Positions 16,654-24,525 of a stretch of DNA of 47,967 nt are shown here, in pieces. Made by a program: the position numbers and the translations under genes. The notes under the pieces are model-generated. The model was given only the letters and a program-made list of their open reading frames with translations, searched no databases and had not been told where the DNA came from. This DNA comes from Lachnospiraceae bacterium UBA7182. Lineage in GTDB: Bacteria > Bacillota > Clostridia > Lachnospirales > Lachnospiraceae. The DNA is taken from NCBI GenBank assembly GCA_002491115.1, contig DKVI01000064.1, positions 1-47,967 on the forward strand, in the 5' to 3' direction. Within the stretch, counting starts at the first letter, position 1; the number at the start of each line of letters is the position of its first letter.

Positions 16654-17961
16654 TTACAGAATATCAATATATTCTCCCGCCAGCGCCTTATTCATGCTGC
16701 GCACTGCGCAGAATTTCCCGCACATACTGCATGTGTCGCTGTGGTCGTCTTCAGGGCTTCTGTCGTCCCGGATCGCTTTGGCTGTATCCGCGTCCAGGGC
16801 GCAGGCAAACTGGGCATCCCAGTCCAAAGCCCTGCGGGCGTCCGCCATCCGGTCGTCTATATCCCGGGCATGGGGGATTCCTTTGGCAATATCCGCCGCG
16901 TGAGCCGCGATCTTGGAGGCGATGATGCCCTGTTTTACGTCATCCACATTGGGCAGCGCCAGATGTTCCGCAGGCGTCACATAACATAAAAAAGCTGCGC
17001 CGTTCATGGCCGCCACCGCTCCTCCGATGGCGCCGGTGATATGGTCATAGCCGGGTGCGATATCCGTCACCAGCGGTCCAAGTACATAAAAGGGCGCGCC
17101 CATACAGATGCTTTTCTGCACTTCCATATTGGCCGCCACCTGATTCAGCGGCACATGGCCGGGCCCTTCCACCATGACCTGGACATTGTGATCCCAGGCG
17201 CGTTTGGTCAGTTCCCCCAGACGTACCAGCTCTTCGATCTGGCATACGTCCGTGGCGTCCGCCAGGCATCCGGGACGGCAGGCGTCGCCTAAAGAGATCG
17301 TCACGTCATATTCCTCACAGATATCCAGGATTTCGTCAAAATATTCGTAAAACGGATTTTCTTCCCCCGTCATGCTCATCCAGGCAAATACAAGGCTTCC
17401 GCCCCTGCTGACAATATTCATTTTCCGTTTATGTTTACGGATCTGCTCAATGGTTTTCCGGGTAATGCCGCAGTGCAATGTCACAAAATCCACGCCGTCT
17501 TCCGCGTGCAGACGGACGACGTCGATAAAATCTTTCGCCGACAGAGTCGCCAGGTCTCTCTGGTAGTGAATCACACTGTCGTACACCGGAACCGTACCGA
17601 TCATGGCCGGGCATTCCCGGGTCAGCTTCTGGCGGAACGGCTGCGTATTTCCGTGGCTGGACAGATCCATGATGGCCTCCGCGCCCAGCTTTACGGCGCT
17701 CATGACTTTCTGCATCTCCACGTCGTAATCTTTACAGTCCCGGGACACGCCCAGGTTCACATTCACTTTGGTGCGAAGCATACTTCCCACGCCTTCCGGC
17801 TCCAGACAGGTGTGGCGCTTGTTGGCGCAGATCGCCACCTTTCCCTCCGCCACCAGCTGCATCAGTTTTTCCAGCGGCATATGCTCTTTTTTGGCAACCG
17901 CTTCCATCTGCGGCGTCGCTATGCCTTTTCTCGCCGCGTCCATCTGTGTTGTATATTGCAT
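16654..17961 (-). CDS. thiC: Phosphomethylpyrimidine synthase ThiC
   Basis: 435 residues. ThiC is a radical SAM enzyme that turns aminoimidazole ribotide into the HMP phosphate half of thiamine. The C-terminal cluster motif CSMCGKFC (Cx2Cx4C) is present near 410-417. Conserved blocks such as LSSHGNT, VTLHCGITRKT, SRGGSLVFAWM, MVEGPGHVPLNQ and YVLGPLVTDIAPGYDHITGAIGG are intact. Length is that of the bacterial short form. It is the last gene of the thi operon, 21 bases after thiD, and ends 22 bases from the converging ATPase gene with no clear terminator between. Confidence 0.97.
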   Translation of the reverse strand: MQYTTQMDAARKGIATPQMEAVAKKEHMPLEKLMQLVAEGKVAICANKRHTCLEPEGVGSMLRTKVNVNLGVSRDCKDYDVEMQKVMSAVKLGAEAIMDLSSHGNTQPFRQKLTRECPAMIGTVPVYDSVIHYQRDLATLSAKDFIDVVRLHAEDGVDFVTLHCGITRKTIEQIRKHKRKMNIVSRGGSLVFAWMSMTGEENPFYEYFDEILDICEEYDVTISLGDACRPGCLADATDVCQIEELVRLGELTKRAWDHNVQVMVEGPGHVPLNQVAANMEVQKSICMGAPFYVLGPLVTDIAPGYDHITGAIGGAVAAMNGAAFLCYVTPAEHLALPNVDDVKQGIIASKIAAHAADIAKGIPHARDIDDRMADARRALDWDAQFACALDADTAKAIRDDRSPEDDHSDTCSMCGKFCAVRSMNKALAGEYIDIL

Positions 17962-17982
17962 TCTTTATCTCCTTTCATTTGC

Positions 17983-18762
17983 TTATATCGCATACATATG
18001 ATTCAAAGGCCCGCTGCCTTTTCCCAGGTCAAGCCCGGATTCCAGCGCGCCTGACAGATACTCTTTTGCTTTTTTCACCGATTCTTCAAGACCGTATTCC
18101 ATCGCCAGATAAGAGGCAATGGCGCTGGAAAGCGTACAGCCTGTGCCGTGGGTGTTGGGGTTGTCGATCCGCCTGCCTTCCACCCATACCGCTTTCTGGT
18201 CCTGATATAAAAGATCGTTGGCATCATTGACGGCATGTCCGCCTTTTAACAGTACAGCGCAGCGGTAAGTCTCATGCAGAAGTCCCGCTGCCCGTTCCAT
18301 ATCCTGTTTTCCCCTGATCTGCATACCTGTAAGCGCTTCCGCTTCCGGAATATTCGGCGTGATGACCTCCGCCAGCGGAAATAATTCTTCTTTCATAACC
18401 AGGGCGGCGTCTTCTTTCATCAGGCGGGAGCCGCTGGTCGATACCATCACAGGGTCTAAAACCACATGTCCGGCCCTGTATTCTCTTAATTTCCCCGCAA
18501 CTGCCCGCATAAGCTCCCCGGAGGACAGCATGCCGATCTTGACGGCATCCGGACGGATGTCGGTGAAGATGCAGTCCAGTTGCTTTTCAAGAAACGCGGG
18601 GGGGACTTCCAGGATTCCGTACACGCCTGTGGTATTCTGTGCCGTCAAAGCGGCCACGGCGCTCATGGCATATACACCCAGCGCAGTCATCGTCTTAATG
18701 TCCGCCTGGATACCCGCACCGCCGCCGGAGTCGCTTCCGGCGATTGTTACTGCTGTTTTCAT
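17983..18762 (-). CDS. thiD: Hydroxymethylpyrimidine (phosphate) kinase ThiD
   Basis: 259 residues of the ribokinase fold. ThiD phosphorylates HMP and HMP-P to HMP-PP for thiamine. N-terminal AVTIAGSDSGGGAGIQADIKT and C-terminal NTHGTGCTLSSAIAS (anion hole and catalytic Asp-equivalent region) are diagnostic. I chose the ATG at 18762 because AAGGA lies about 10 bases upstream and homologues start here; an in-frame ATG at 18783 adds seven residues and lacks a convincing RBS. It lies between thiE and thiC. Confidence 0.96.
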   Translation of the reverse strand: MKTAVTIAGSDSGGGAGIQADIKTMTALGVYAMSAVAALTAQNTTGVYGILEVPPAFLEKQLDCIFTDIRPDAVKIGMLSSGELMRAVAGKLREYRAGHVVLDPVMVSTSGSRLMKEDAALVMKEELFPLAEVITPNIPEAEALTGMQIRGKQDMERAAGLLHETYRCAVLLKGGHAVNDANDLLYQDQKAVWVEGRRIDNPNTHGTGCTLSSAIASYLAMEYGLEESVKKAKEYLSGALESGLDLGKGSGPLNHMYAI

Positions 18763-18789
18763 AGTTGATTCATCCTTATTCATCTTTTT

Positions 18790-19413
18790 TTATAATTGTA
18801 GAAGCGTTTTTACCGCCTCTGCCTTGTCCTCCGCCCCGAACAGAGCGCTGATCACCGCGATTCCGCTGATTCCTGTGCCTGACAATAAATGAAAATTGCC
18901 TGTGTGAATCCCTCCGATGGCTACCACCGGAATATCCACCGCCCCACAGATCGCTTTCAATTCTTCCAGCGAAAGCATGGTCACATCCTGTTTCGTCGTG
19001 CTTCCAAAGACGGCTCCGCAGCCTATATAGTCGGCTCCCGCAGCCTGCGCGGCCAGCGCTTCCGCCACATTGTGGGCGCTGCCTCCGATGATAGAGTCTT
19101 CTCCCAGCATCTGTCTGGCTTTTTCAATGCTCAGATCAGACAGTCCCACATGGACGCCGTCTGCCCCCGCTTTTAAAGCGATATCCGGCCGGTCGTTAAT
19201 AATCAGCGGTACATCATAACGGCTGCACAGCGCTTTTAATGTGACCGCTTCCCTGACAAACAGGTCATCCGCCGCATTTTTTTCCCGAAGCTGCACGCAG
19301 GTGACGCCCGCTTTTAAAAGTTCTTCCACCGGGCCTGACAGGTCTTCCCCCGGCTTTAACCAGCCCCTGTCCGTAACCGCATACAGTTTCATGATTTTTT
19401 TATCTGTCTTCAT
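18790..19413 (-). CDS. thiE: Thiamine phosphate synthase ThiE
   Basis: 207 residues, TIM-barrel. ThiE joins HMP-PP with the thiazole phosphate. Seen are KLYAVTDRG at the N-terminus, VQLREKNA (pyrophosphate site), LIINDRPDIALKAGADGVHVG, IIGGSAHN, DYIGCGAVFGSTTK and PVVAIGGI. The ATG at 19413 has GGGAGG 6 bases upstream; a longer open frame upstream lies inside thiM and does not look like ThiE. It overlaps thiM by 14 bases. Confident assignment. Confidence 0.96.
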   Translation of the reverse strand: MKTDKKIMKLYAVTDRGWLKPGEDLSGPVEELLKAGVTCVQLREKNAADDLFVREAVTLKALCSRYDVPLIINDRPDIALKAGADGVHVGLSDLSIEKARQMLGEDSIIGGSAHNVAEALAAQAAGADYIGCGAVFGSTTKQDVTMLSLEELKAICGAVDIPVVAIGGIHTGNFHLLSGTGISGIAVISALFGAEDKAEAVKTLLQL

Positions 19414-20209
19414 TGTCTTCCTCCCGTCTGATCCCATGACAAAGCTCGTCCAGCGCGTCGAACAGATGGACATGAAAGCTTCCGATTCCCCCCTGCGTCC
19501 TGTCGGTACGCTGCCCGGCAATCCAGGCACTTTCTTTCCATATGCTCCCGGCCGCACAGGCAGCTTCATAAGGCGCCAGGCCAGCGCCGCAGAACAGGGC
19601 GCAGAGCGCGGACAGCATACATCCGCCCCCGGTGATCCTGCGGATTCTGTCATCTCCTCCGGTCAGTAAAGTACTCCTTTCTCCGTCCGATACCGCATCC
19701 TTTGTCCCGCTGACCAGGGCCGCACATCCGTATCTTTCCGCCAGCATTTCCGCCAGTTTCAGCCGAATCTCATCCTGCAGCGCCAGATTACTCTCCACAC
19801 CTCCTGAGTCGCCTTTTTGTACGTTAAGAAGCGCGCACGCTTCTTCTTCATTACAGCGAATCAGGGAGGGCGTGACCCTTTTAAATATAAGTTCCATCAG
19901 TTTGATCCGGTACAGGGTCGCCCCCGCGCCTACCGGGTCTATGACGACCGGATGGCCAAGCTCCATGGCTTTGGACGCCGCAAGCACACAGGCGCATATT
20001 TTATCCTCATTGGGAACGCCTGTATTTAAAAAAGTTGCCTGGCAAAAAGATGTGATATCCTGCACTTCCGCCGTATCTTCCCCCATGATGGCGCTCCCCC
20101 CGGCCGCCAGGAGGATATTGGCCACATCCTGCATGGACACGGGATTGGTCAGGCAATGGACTTTCGGTGTTGTCTTCTGTAACTGCTGTACCCATACGTC
20201 TCTGACCAT
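19400..20209 (-). CDS. thiM: Hydroxyethylthiazole kinase ThiM
   Basis: 269 residues. ThiM phosphorylates salvaged hydroxyethylthiazole. Family motifs are VHCLTNPVSMQDVANILLA near the N-terminus (substrate pocket), PVVIDPVGAGAT and the catalytic ITGGGCMLSAL with the conserved Cys. It follows thiW immediately, which fits: ThiW imports the thiazole and ThiM traps it by phosphorylation. It overlaps thiE by 14 bases. No genes for making thiazole afresh (thiG, thiS, thiF, thiH) are in this operon. Confidence 0.96.
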   Translation of the reverse strand: MVRDVWVQQLQKTTPKVHCLTNPVSMQDVANILLAAGGSAIMGEDTAEVQDITSFCQATFLNTGVPNEDKICACVLAASKAMELGHPVVIDPVGAGATLYRIKLMELIFKRVTPSLIRCNEEEACALLNVQKGDSGGVESNLALQDEIRLKLAEMLAERYGCAALVSGTKDAVSDGERSTLLTGGDDRIRRITGGGCMLSALCALFCGAGLAPYEAACAAGSIWKESAWIAGQRTDRTQGGIGSFHVHLFDALDELCHGIRREEDNEDR

Positions 20210-20210
20210 C

Positions 20211-20723
20211 TTACTGCCCTGCCTTCTGAAACTGCGTCAAAAACCGGCTCTTTTCCATAACGGTGACCAGCCCGAAAGCAAGGACGCTTCCCACTGCCGT
20301 GGAAATCATAAAAGGCGCCACATAAACAAACAGTCCCGCGGGCGCGGCCCCCATCAGAAGCTTTGCCACCGGATAGGCCGCAAGTCCGCCCAGGATGCCC
20401 GTTCCAAACGCTTCGGCCATACAGGTCAGGTTTATTTTACGCGTCTTTGCATACATAAGGCCGCAGCACAGAGCTCCCACCATGCTTCCCGGAAACGCCA
20501 TCAGGCTGCCCAGTCCCATCAGATTTCTTAAAAGGCTGGCGCAAAAAGCGATGCCGACGCTCCACCAGGGACCTAACGCCACTGCTGCCAGCACATTTAC
20601 CATATGCTGCACCGGCGCGCATTTGCTGCCCGCTATGGGAACGCTGAGCAGACTTCCCGCCACCGCCACCGCGGTCAGCACGCCGGCCAGCGCCAGCCTT
20701 TTTGTCATGTGATCCTGTTTCAT
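20211..20723 (-). CDS. thiW: ThiW, S-component of a thiazole ECF transporter
   Basis: 170 residues with about five or six membrane helices, starting LALAGVLTAVAVAGSLLSVPIAGSKCAPVQH. ThiW is the substrate-binding S-component predicted to import the thiazole precursor with a shared ECF energizing module, which is not encoded here. It is the first gene behind the TPP riboswitch and lies just before thiM, the usual thiW-thiM pairing. The ATG at 20723 is preceded by AGGAG at a rather long spacing (about 12 bases). Confidence 0.93.
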   Translation of the reverse strand: MKQDHMTKRLALAGVLTAVAVAGSLLSVPIAGSKCAPVQHMVNVLAAVALGPWWSVGIAFCASLLRNLMGLGSLMAFPGSMVGALCCGLMYAKTRKINLTCMAEAFGTGILGGLAAYPVAKLLMGAAPAGLFVYVAPFMISTAVGSVLAFGLVTVMEKSRFLTQFQKAGQ

Positions 20724-20756
20724 TGCTGTTTTTCACTCCTCTCACCTGATATCTCA

Positions 20757-20799
20757 CCAAAAAAATAAAAGATGCACGCGGGCATCTTTTATTTTTCAT
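20757..20799 (-). terminator. Riboswitch-controlled terminator ahead of thiW
   Basis: Arms 20761-20775 and 20782-20796 form a perfect 15-bp stem with a 6-base loop, ending in U-rich sequence on the minus strand. It lies between the TPP aptamer and the thiW start, the expected expression platform: TPP binding would allow this hairpin to form and stop transcription. Confidence 0.88.
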
Positions 20800-20828
20800 C
20801 AAAGAGAACGATTATCTTCCTGTTGAAA

Positions 20829-20926
20829 CATATTCCCTACGTTGGCATTATCCAAATCAGGTTACGGGTCGATGCACCATAAGCTTCCTCTCAGCCGGCT
20901 TCCTGCCAGCTCCCCGATTCCATATG
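20829..20926 (-). promoter_or_regulatory. TPP riboswitch (THI element)
   Basis: On the minus strand the conserved blocks appear in order: CGGGGAGC, GGCTGAGAGG, GACCCGTAACCTGAT, GGATAATGCCAACGTAGGGAA. The outer P1 helix can form between CATAT (20925-20921) and ATATG (20833-20829). These are the signature pieces of the thiamine pyrophosphate aptamer. With the terminator downstream it should switch off thiW-thiM-thiE-thiD-thiC when TPP is plentiful. Confidence 0.96.
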
Positions 20927-20942
20927 TAATTGTGTTATAGGT

Positions 20943-20971
20943 ATTATAAAGGTAAATTGGACGGATTGCAA
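20943..20971 (-). promoter_or_regulatory. Promoter of the thi operon
   Basis: Minus-strand TTGCAA, 17 bases, TATAAT. The transcription start would fall about 10 bases before the TPP aptamer, as expected for a riboswitch leader. Confidence 0.8.
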
Positions 20972-20980
20972 GGAGAAAAT

Positions 20981-21016
20981 CCCGGGAAGTCCTGAAATTT
21001 TCCAGGACTTCCCGGG
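20981..21016 (-). terminator. GC-rich perfect hairpin upstream of the thi promoter
   Basis: Arms 20981-20994 and 21003-21016 pair perfectly over 14 bases around an 8-base AT loop. On the minus strand it is followed by ATTTTC, so it could end transcription from the secreted-protein gene before the thi promoter. It is more than 300 bases after that gene's stop, and a second hairpin lies between. Confidence 0.55.
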
Positions 21017-21169
21017 GGCGGGACTATCTATAACCTCGCCCCAATAATTATTCATATTTATCAAACCATATTTCTTTACAGGAAGGATTCTCCCTTCAGT
21101 CCGTGTTTTATGTCCTCATTATACACAGCGCCGGATATAATAGCAATTATATTTTACCTGTAAAATAAC

Positions 21170-21209
21170 AAAACAGCCGGATTCAGTAATGACCGATTCC
21201 GGCTGTTTT
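21170..21209. terminator. Terminator-like hairpin
   Basis: Arms 21170-21181 (ending GCCGGA) and 21198-21209 (starting TCCGGC) form a perfect 12-bp stem with a 16-base loop and have A/T runs on both sides, so it could work in either direction. It is the likely terminator for the secreted-protein gene at 21347-21973. The rest of 21017-21346 holds no gene I can support. Confidence 0.65.
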
Positions 21210-21346
21210 GCCATTTTCTTATTTACGTTTATATTTTGACAATACATAAAAGATCAATAGATGTACCCCTACAGCAGCCGACATATATACAATACTCAGC
21301 AGCGAAGGAAAATGAATCCTGTAAGAATATTTTTTACTCTATAATC

Positions 21347-21973
21347 TTAAGAAATATTTCCGTAGGCATCGCAGTAAAATTCCACTGTCAGCAATTTGGT
21401 AGCAGAAACTCCTGCATAACTGATCGTTCCTGATACCGCTACCTGAGCCGTCCGGCTGCTGTCGATCAAAGCATAGTCGCTGCCGATCTGCTCCCATTTC
21501 CCGTTGCCGCTTGTCTTTACAGATTTTATAGAACTTACGCTTGAAATATACTGCCTGCCTGCATTTAACTGTGTTTTGAACGAAGCGGAAATCTCAATGG
21601 TGCAGCTTGACGATTCTCCCCATGTAAAACTTTTCTTTTTAGCATAAGGAACCGTCGATCTGTCTGCTATAAGCAGATCTCCATCCGCGTTTTCATCCTC
21701 ACATAACACCGCTTCTGCAGATATAAGCTGCCTTACGATTTCTTCAAATTCCTCCGGGCTTCGCCAGTCTTCCTCTGTAAACTCTGACGCAGGTAAAAGC
21801 TTTACCTCCATCTCGGATTCCTCTGATAATGCCTGTACGATCTCCTGGTATTCTTTATAATACTCAGCCTTTTGCGCGTCCGTTACAGAGGAAGCGCTTG
21901 CAGGCATTCCAGATACAGCCATAACAGTCACCGCACAAATCATTGATACTGCTTTTTTTATAATCTTTTTCAT
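21347..21973 (-). CDS. Secreted protein of unknown function
   Basis: 208 residues with a clear signal peptide: KKIIKK, a hydrophobic core to about 22, then SGMPASASS for signal peptidase I. The mature part has an acidic helical N-terminal half (YYKEYQEIVQAL...) and a Ser/Thr-rich, beta-looking C-terminal half (SFTWGESSSCTIEIS...) with two cysteines. AAAGGA precedes the ATG. It is downstream of the BlaI/BlaR1-type pair on the same strand but has its own upstream region, which contains a perfect 10-bp inverted repeat and a segment resembling the blaI upstream sequence. No function can be given; regulation by the BlaI-type repressor is likely. Confidence 0.75.
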   Translation of the reverse strand: MKKIIKKAVSMICAVTVMAVSGMPASASSVTDAQKAEYYKEYQEIVQALSEESEMEVKLLPASEFTEEDWRSPEEFEEIVRQLISAEAVLCEDENADGDLLIADRSTVPYAKKKSFTWGESSSCTIEISASFKTQLNAGRQYISSVSSIKSVKTSGNGKWEQIGSDYALIDSSRTAQVAVSGTISYAGVSATKLLTVEFYCDAYGNIS

Positions 21974-22076
21974 TCTTTTATCCTTTCATCATTAAGTTAA
22001 AATCTGAAAACTACAGTCTTTCCACAATTCTCCTTATTCTATACTCTCAATGGAATCACCCCCTCTTATGATAAAA

Positions 22077-22112
22077 TTCAATAATAATTTACTTTTTTCA
22101 ACTATTATTGAA
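22077..22112 (-). promoter_or_regulatory. Inverted repeat, probable BlaI-type operator
   Basis: TTCAATAATA (22077-22086) and TATTATTGAA (22103-22112) are perfect 10-bp inverted repeats around 16 bases containing AAAAAAGTAAAT on the minus strand. A related stretch with TGAAAAAAAGTAAA and then ATTGAAT lies upstream of blaI (about 23945-23990). Both could be sites for the BlaI-like repressor. Confidence 0.45.
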
Positions 22113-22167
22113 TATGATTTTAAAAACAAGGATTCTCCGCCGTAATGTATGCAGAGAACCCCATACA

Positions 22168-23550
22168 TTATTTATAGTAAGAACCTTCAACATATACTTT
22201 ACTGCTATTATTATTTTCAATAAATACTTTATATTCGCCGCTTTGATCAAGATAAAAAACATGATTCACAGTACCTGAACCTGAAATATATCTTCTAACA
22301 TTATCTGGTTCAACGATTCCGACTTTAACAGTCAAATCTCGGGGTTCCACATCTACAACAATAGAAATACAACTACCGGAATCCATCCAGAAAGCAGGGG
22401 TAGTTTTACGAACATTTTTTCCCATCGACCAGGAAATATCAACTTTAGAAGAACGCCCACTATCGTATACCTCTCCCTCCTCTATCTGTATATCTGGATC
22501 ATCTCCTGTTTCTATATACTCTATACTTTCCTCCTTTTCATAAACCTCTTCTGTTTCCACTTCCGTAATATCATAAAGTATATCATACCCTTTTATAACG
22601 CCCGCACCGGCGGCATATACCGTAGTACTTCCCATAAGCATGCATACGATGGTCCATGCCGCGGCCATAGAATACCCTATTCTCTTCTTGTCTTTAAAAC
22701 CTTTCATCTTTTCTATCCTCCTTAAAACATCACATTTACTTTCCGCAGCCATAGGCTGTAAAAGATACGTTTTTTCAGTGCTCCAGACAGCGGTTTCCAA
22801 CAGCGTGCGTATGTATATCTCTTTATTTTCTGTCCGGCACACTGTTTCGTCGTCATAATCTTCGCTGTATTTTCGATAAGCTTCCTGTATCTGTCCGATG
22901 ACAGACGGCGGGCAGAACCAGTAACAAATCCGAAGAATCAGCAGCATCCTCCGCATGCACAGATCACCGTGCCTGTAATGAATCAGTTCATGCCGGATCA
23001 CCATCCTGAGCCGTTCCTCATCATAATCTTTCCTTCCAAGATAAATCCTGGTGCGAAGCAGTCCTCCGATGCACGGCGCGATCCCTTCCACATAATAGAC
23101 GCGGATTCTTCTTTTCATATTCATAGAGCGGCCTGTCTGCTCCGCAAACCTGGTTTCTTCAGCCATTTCTGACATATAAGCATGTCTGGCAGAATACTCG
23201 TTGTACAGGAGCCACCCGTACCTGACCGCGCTTATAAGGACGCCAATGATCCAGAATATCCCGAACGCTGCGCTGACTTTCATGAGCAGAGGCGTCTCGA
23301 CCATAAAATATCCCTCCCAGGAGCCGTCTCTGATATCATAAAAGCGCATATATACCGCCATATACATGACCGGTATAAAAAAGCTCAAAATCACCGCCTT
23401 TAACCCATAATATAAGTACCTGACAGAACGGTATCCCGACAGCGCCCGTTCCGACAGACGCCAGAACATATATACGGCGCAGCCTGTCAGCAAATTAAAC
23501 AGCAGTACCATGTCCAGTTTCATCCATCCTCTATCCATCCATATATTCAT
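22168..23550 (-). CDS. BlaR1/MecR1-like M56 metallopeptidase sensor
   Basis: 460 residues. Membrane helices occur near 15-33, 47-68 and 92-115, followed by the cytoplasmic zinc protease motif HELIH at 187-191 with a downstream EDYDDE segment. Another membrane helix lies near 290-310. The outer C-terminal domain (about 310-460) is acidic then beta-rich (TVKVGIVEPD, GEYKVFIENN) and is not a penicillin-binding domain, so the ligand is not expected to be a beta-lactam. By analogy with BlaR1, signal binding outside would activate the protease and relieve BlaI repression. I keep the ATG at 23550, which has AAGGAG 7 bases upstream and overlaps blaI by 20 bases. An ATG at 23523 is the alternative. 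A weak hairpin (22143-22170) covers the stop. Confidence 0.85.
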   Translation of the reverse strand: MNIWMDRGWMKLDMVLLFNLLTGCAVYMFWRLSERALSGYRSVRYLYYGLKAVILSFFIPVMYMAVYMRFYDIRDGSWEGYFMVETPLLMKVSAAFGIFWIIGVLISAVRYGWLLYNEYSARHAYMSEMAEETRFAEQTGRSMNMKRRIRVYYVEGIAPCIGGLLRTRIYLGRKDYDEERLRMVIRHELIHYRHGDLCMRRMLLILRICYWFCPPSVIGQIQEAYRKYSEDYDDETVCRTENKEIYIRTLLETAVWSTEKTYLLQPMAAESKCDVLRRIEKMKGFKDKKRIGYSMAAAWTIVCMLMGSTTVYAAGAGVIKGYDILYDITEVETEEVYEKEESIEYIETGDDPDIQIEEGEVYDSGRSSKVDISWSMGKNVRKTTPAFWMDSGSCISIVVDVEPRDLTVKVGIVEPDNVRRYISGSGTVNHVFYLDQSGEYKVFIENNNSSKVYVEGSYYK

Positions 23551-23911
23551 CCAGAAGCTCCTTCATTTTCTGTAAATCTTCTTTTGTTATATCAGAGGTC
23601 TCCACAAACGAAGCAAACATACTGTATCCGGAACCGTGATACCATTGCTTTTTAAAGTTATCCAGTTCCTGTTTCCTGTAGGCTTCCATATCAATCTCAA
23701 CATGCCACTGGTAAGAATGATGCTTTTTATACCGGCTCACCAGACCTCTCTTCAGCAGGTTTTTCATAAACGTAGCAACCGCATTATCCGCATAATCTTT
23801 CCCGTAATATGCTTTCAGCCGTTCCTTTATCTCGTACACTGTCAGATCTTCCCCCGATTCCCACAGGCACTGCATAATTACCTCTTCGGCGGGCGTCATT
23901 TTCCTGTCCAT
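23531..23911 (-). CDS. BlaI/MecI/CopY-family repressor
   Basis: 126 residues with a winged helix: MTPAEEVIMQCLWESGEDLTVYEIKERL at the N-terminus and NAVATFMKNLLKRGLV as recognition region. The C-terminus forms a helical dimerisation part. BlaI-type repressors are cut or displaced after activation of the paired M56 sensor. AAAGGAGG precedes the ATG. The upstream region carries AAAGTAAA motifs like those ahead of the secreted-protein gene. It is the first gene of the two-gene regulatory unit. The regulon is not known; the secreted protein is the most likely target. Confidence 0.92.
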   Translation of the reverse strand: MDRKMTPAEEVIMQCLWESGEDLTVYEIKERLKAYYGKDYADNAVATFMKNLLKRGLVSRYKKHHSYQWHVEIDMEAYRKQELDNFKKQWYHGSGYSMFASFVETSDITKEDLQKMKELLDEYMDG

Positions 23912-24041
23912 TTTTATTTACCTCCTTTCCGTTTTGCACTTATTCAATTTATTTTTACTTTTTTTCAGCAATTATTTACTTTTTTATCATAATACAATGG
24001 GCTGCCTGTGTCAATGAAAATTTGCAAATTGGCCATACTGT

Positions 24042-24206
24042 TTAAAGCTCTAACGGGAGGCTAGAGCACGATTTTTCTTTTATCGCCTTCTCCCATGCCG
24101 TTTTTTCTTGTTCCATTAAATCGGGGTTCGCATATTCCGCCAAAGATCCCCTTGCTGTTTTTCTCTTTTCTGTTTTGGATGTTTCCGGAATAAAATCGTC
24201 CAACAT
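24042..24206 (-). CDS. Short antitoxin-like protein (orphan)
   Basis: 54 residues. AGAGGTGG lies 5-8 bases before the ATG at 24206. A charged N-terminus leads to RGSLAEYANPDLMEQEK followed by TAWEKAIKEK. I recall this G-S-L-x-x-Y-A-N-P-x-L-(x)4-E-(x)3-W pattern from many short clostridial proteins found as the first gene of small toxin-antitoxin-like pairs. No toxin gene follows: the next gene downstream is blaI. It may be an orphan antitoxin or a remnant. The role is inferred from pattern only. Confidence 0.6.
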   Translation of the reverse strand: MLDDFIPETSKTEKRKTARGSLAEYANPDLMEQEKTAWEKAIKEKSCSSLPLEL

Positions 24207-24242
24207 AGCCCCACCTCTTTCAATTCATAATCTAACTGCCAT

Positions 24243-24491
24243 CTACTGCCAGTTCTCCAGGATCTCCAGTATCCTGGCCTCATAGTCCCCTGTCAGTTCC
24301 TCCATGCCGCCGCCGTTGCGGACGTTGGTGTCCGCGCCCCATTCGCCGTCATGGAATTCCCATATATGATAGGAAACCCCTCGATATTCAAAATCTATGC
24401 TCCCGCAGCCGTCTTCCTCATTGACTTTATATGTCCATCCTTTTTCTTTGATGTAATCAAGGACACGTTTCAGACGATCATTTTCTTTCAT
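24243..24491 (-). CDS. Small protein of unknown function
   Basis: 82 residues, soluble, acidic. It begins DRLKRVLDYIKEKGW and has an aromatic-rich middle (YRGVSYHIWEFHDGEWGAD), suggesting a compact alpha/beta fold. AGGAG lies upstream of the ATG at 24491. It is followed 36 bases later by the antitoxin-like gene and preceded by a small membrane-protein gene on the same strand. I do not recognise a named family. Confidence 0.65.
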   Translation of the reverse strand: MKENDRLKRVLDYIKEKGWTYKVNEEDGCGSIDFEYRGVSYHIWEFHDGEWGADTNVRNGGGMEELTGDYEARILEILENWQ

Positions 24492-24525
24492 ATCCTATAC
24501 TCCTGTTAAAATTCCATTATTTTTA

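Noticed and set aside
21220..21330. Minus-strand hydrophobic reading frame downstream of the secreted-protein gene, ending in a YKRK-type tail
   Set aside because: It looks like the end of a membrane protein, but there is no start codon with an RBS and the frame is closed upstream by a stop. It may be a gene remnant; evidence is too thin to call.
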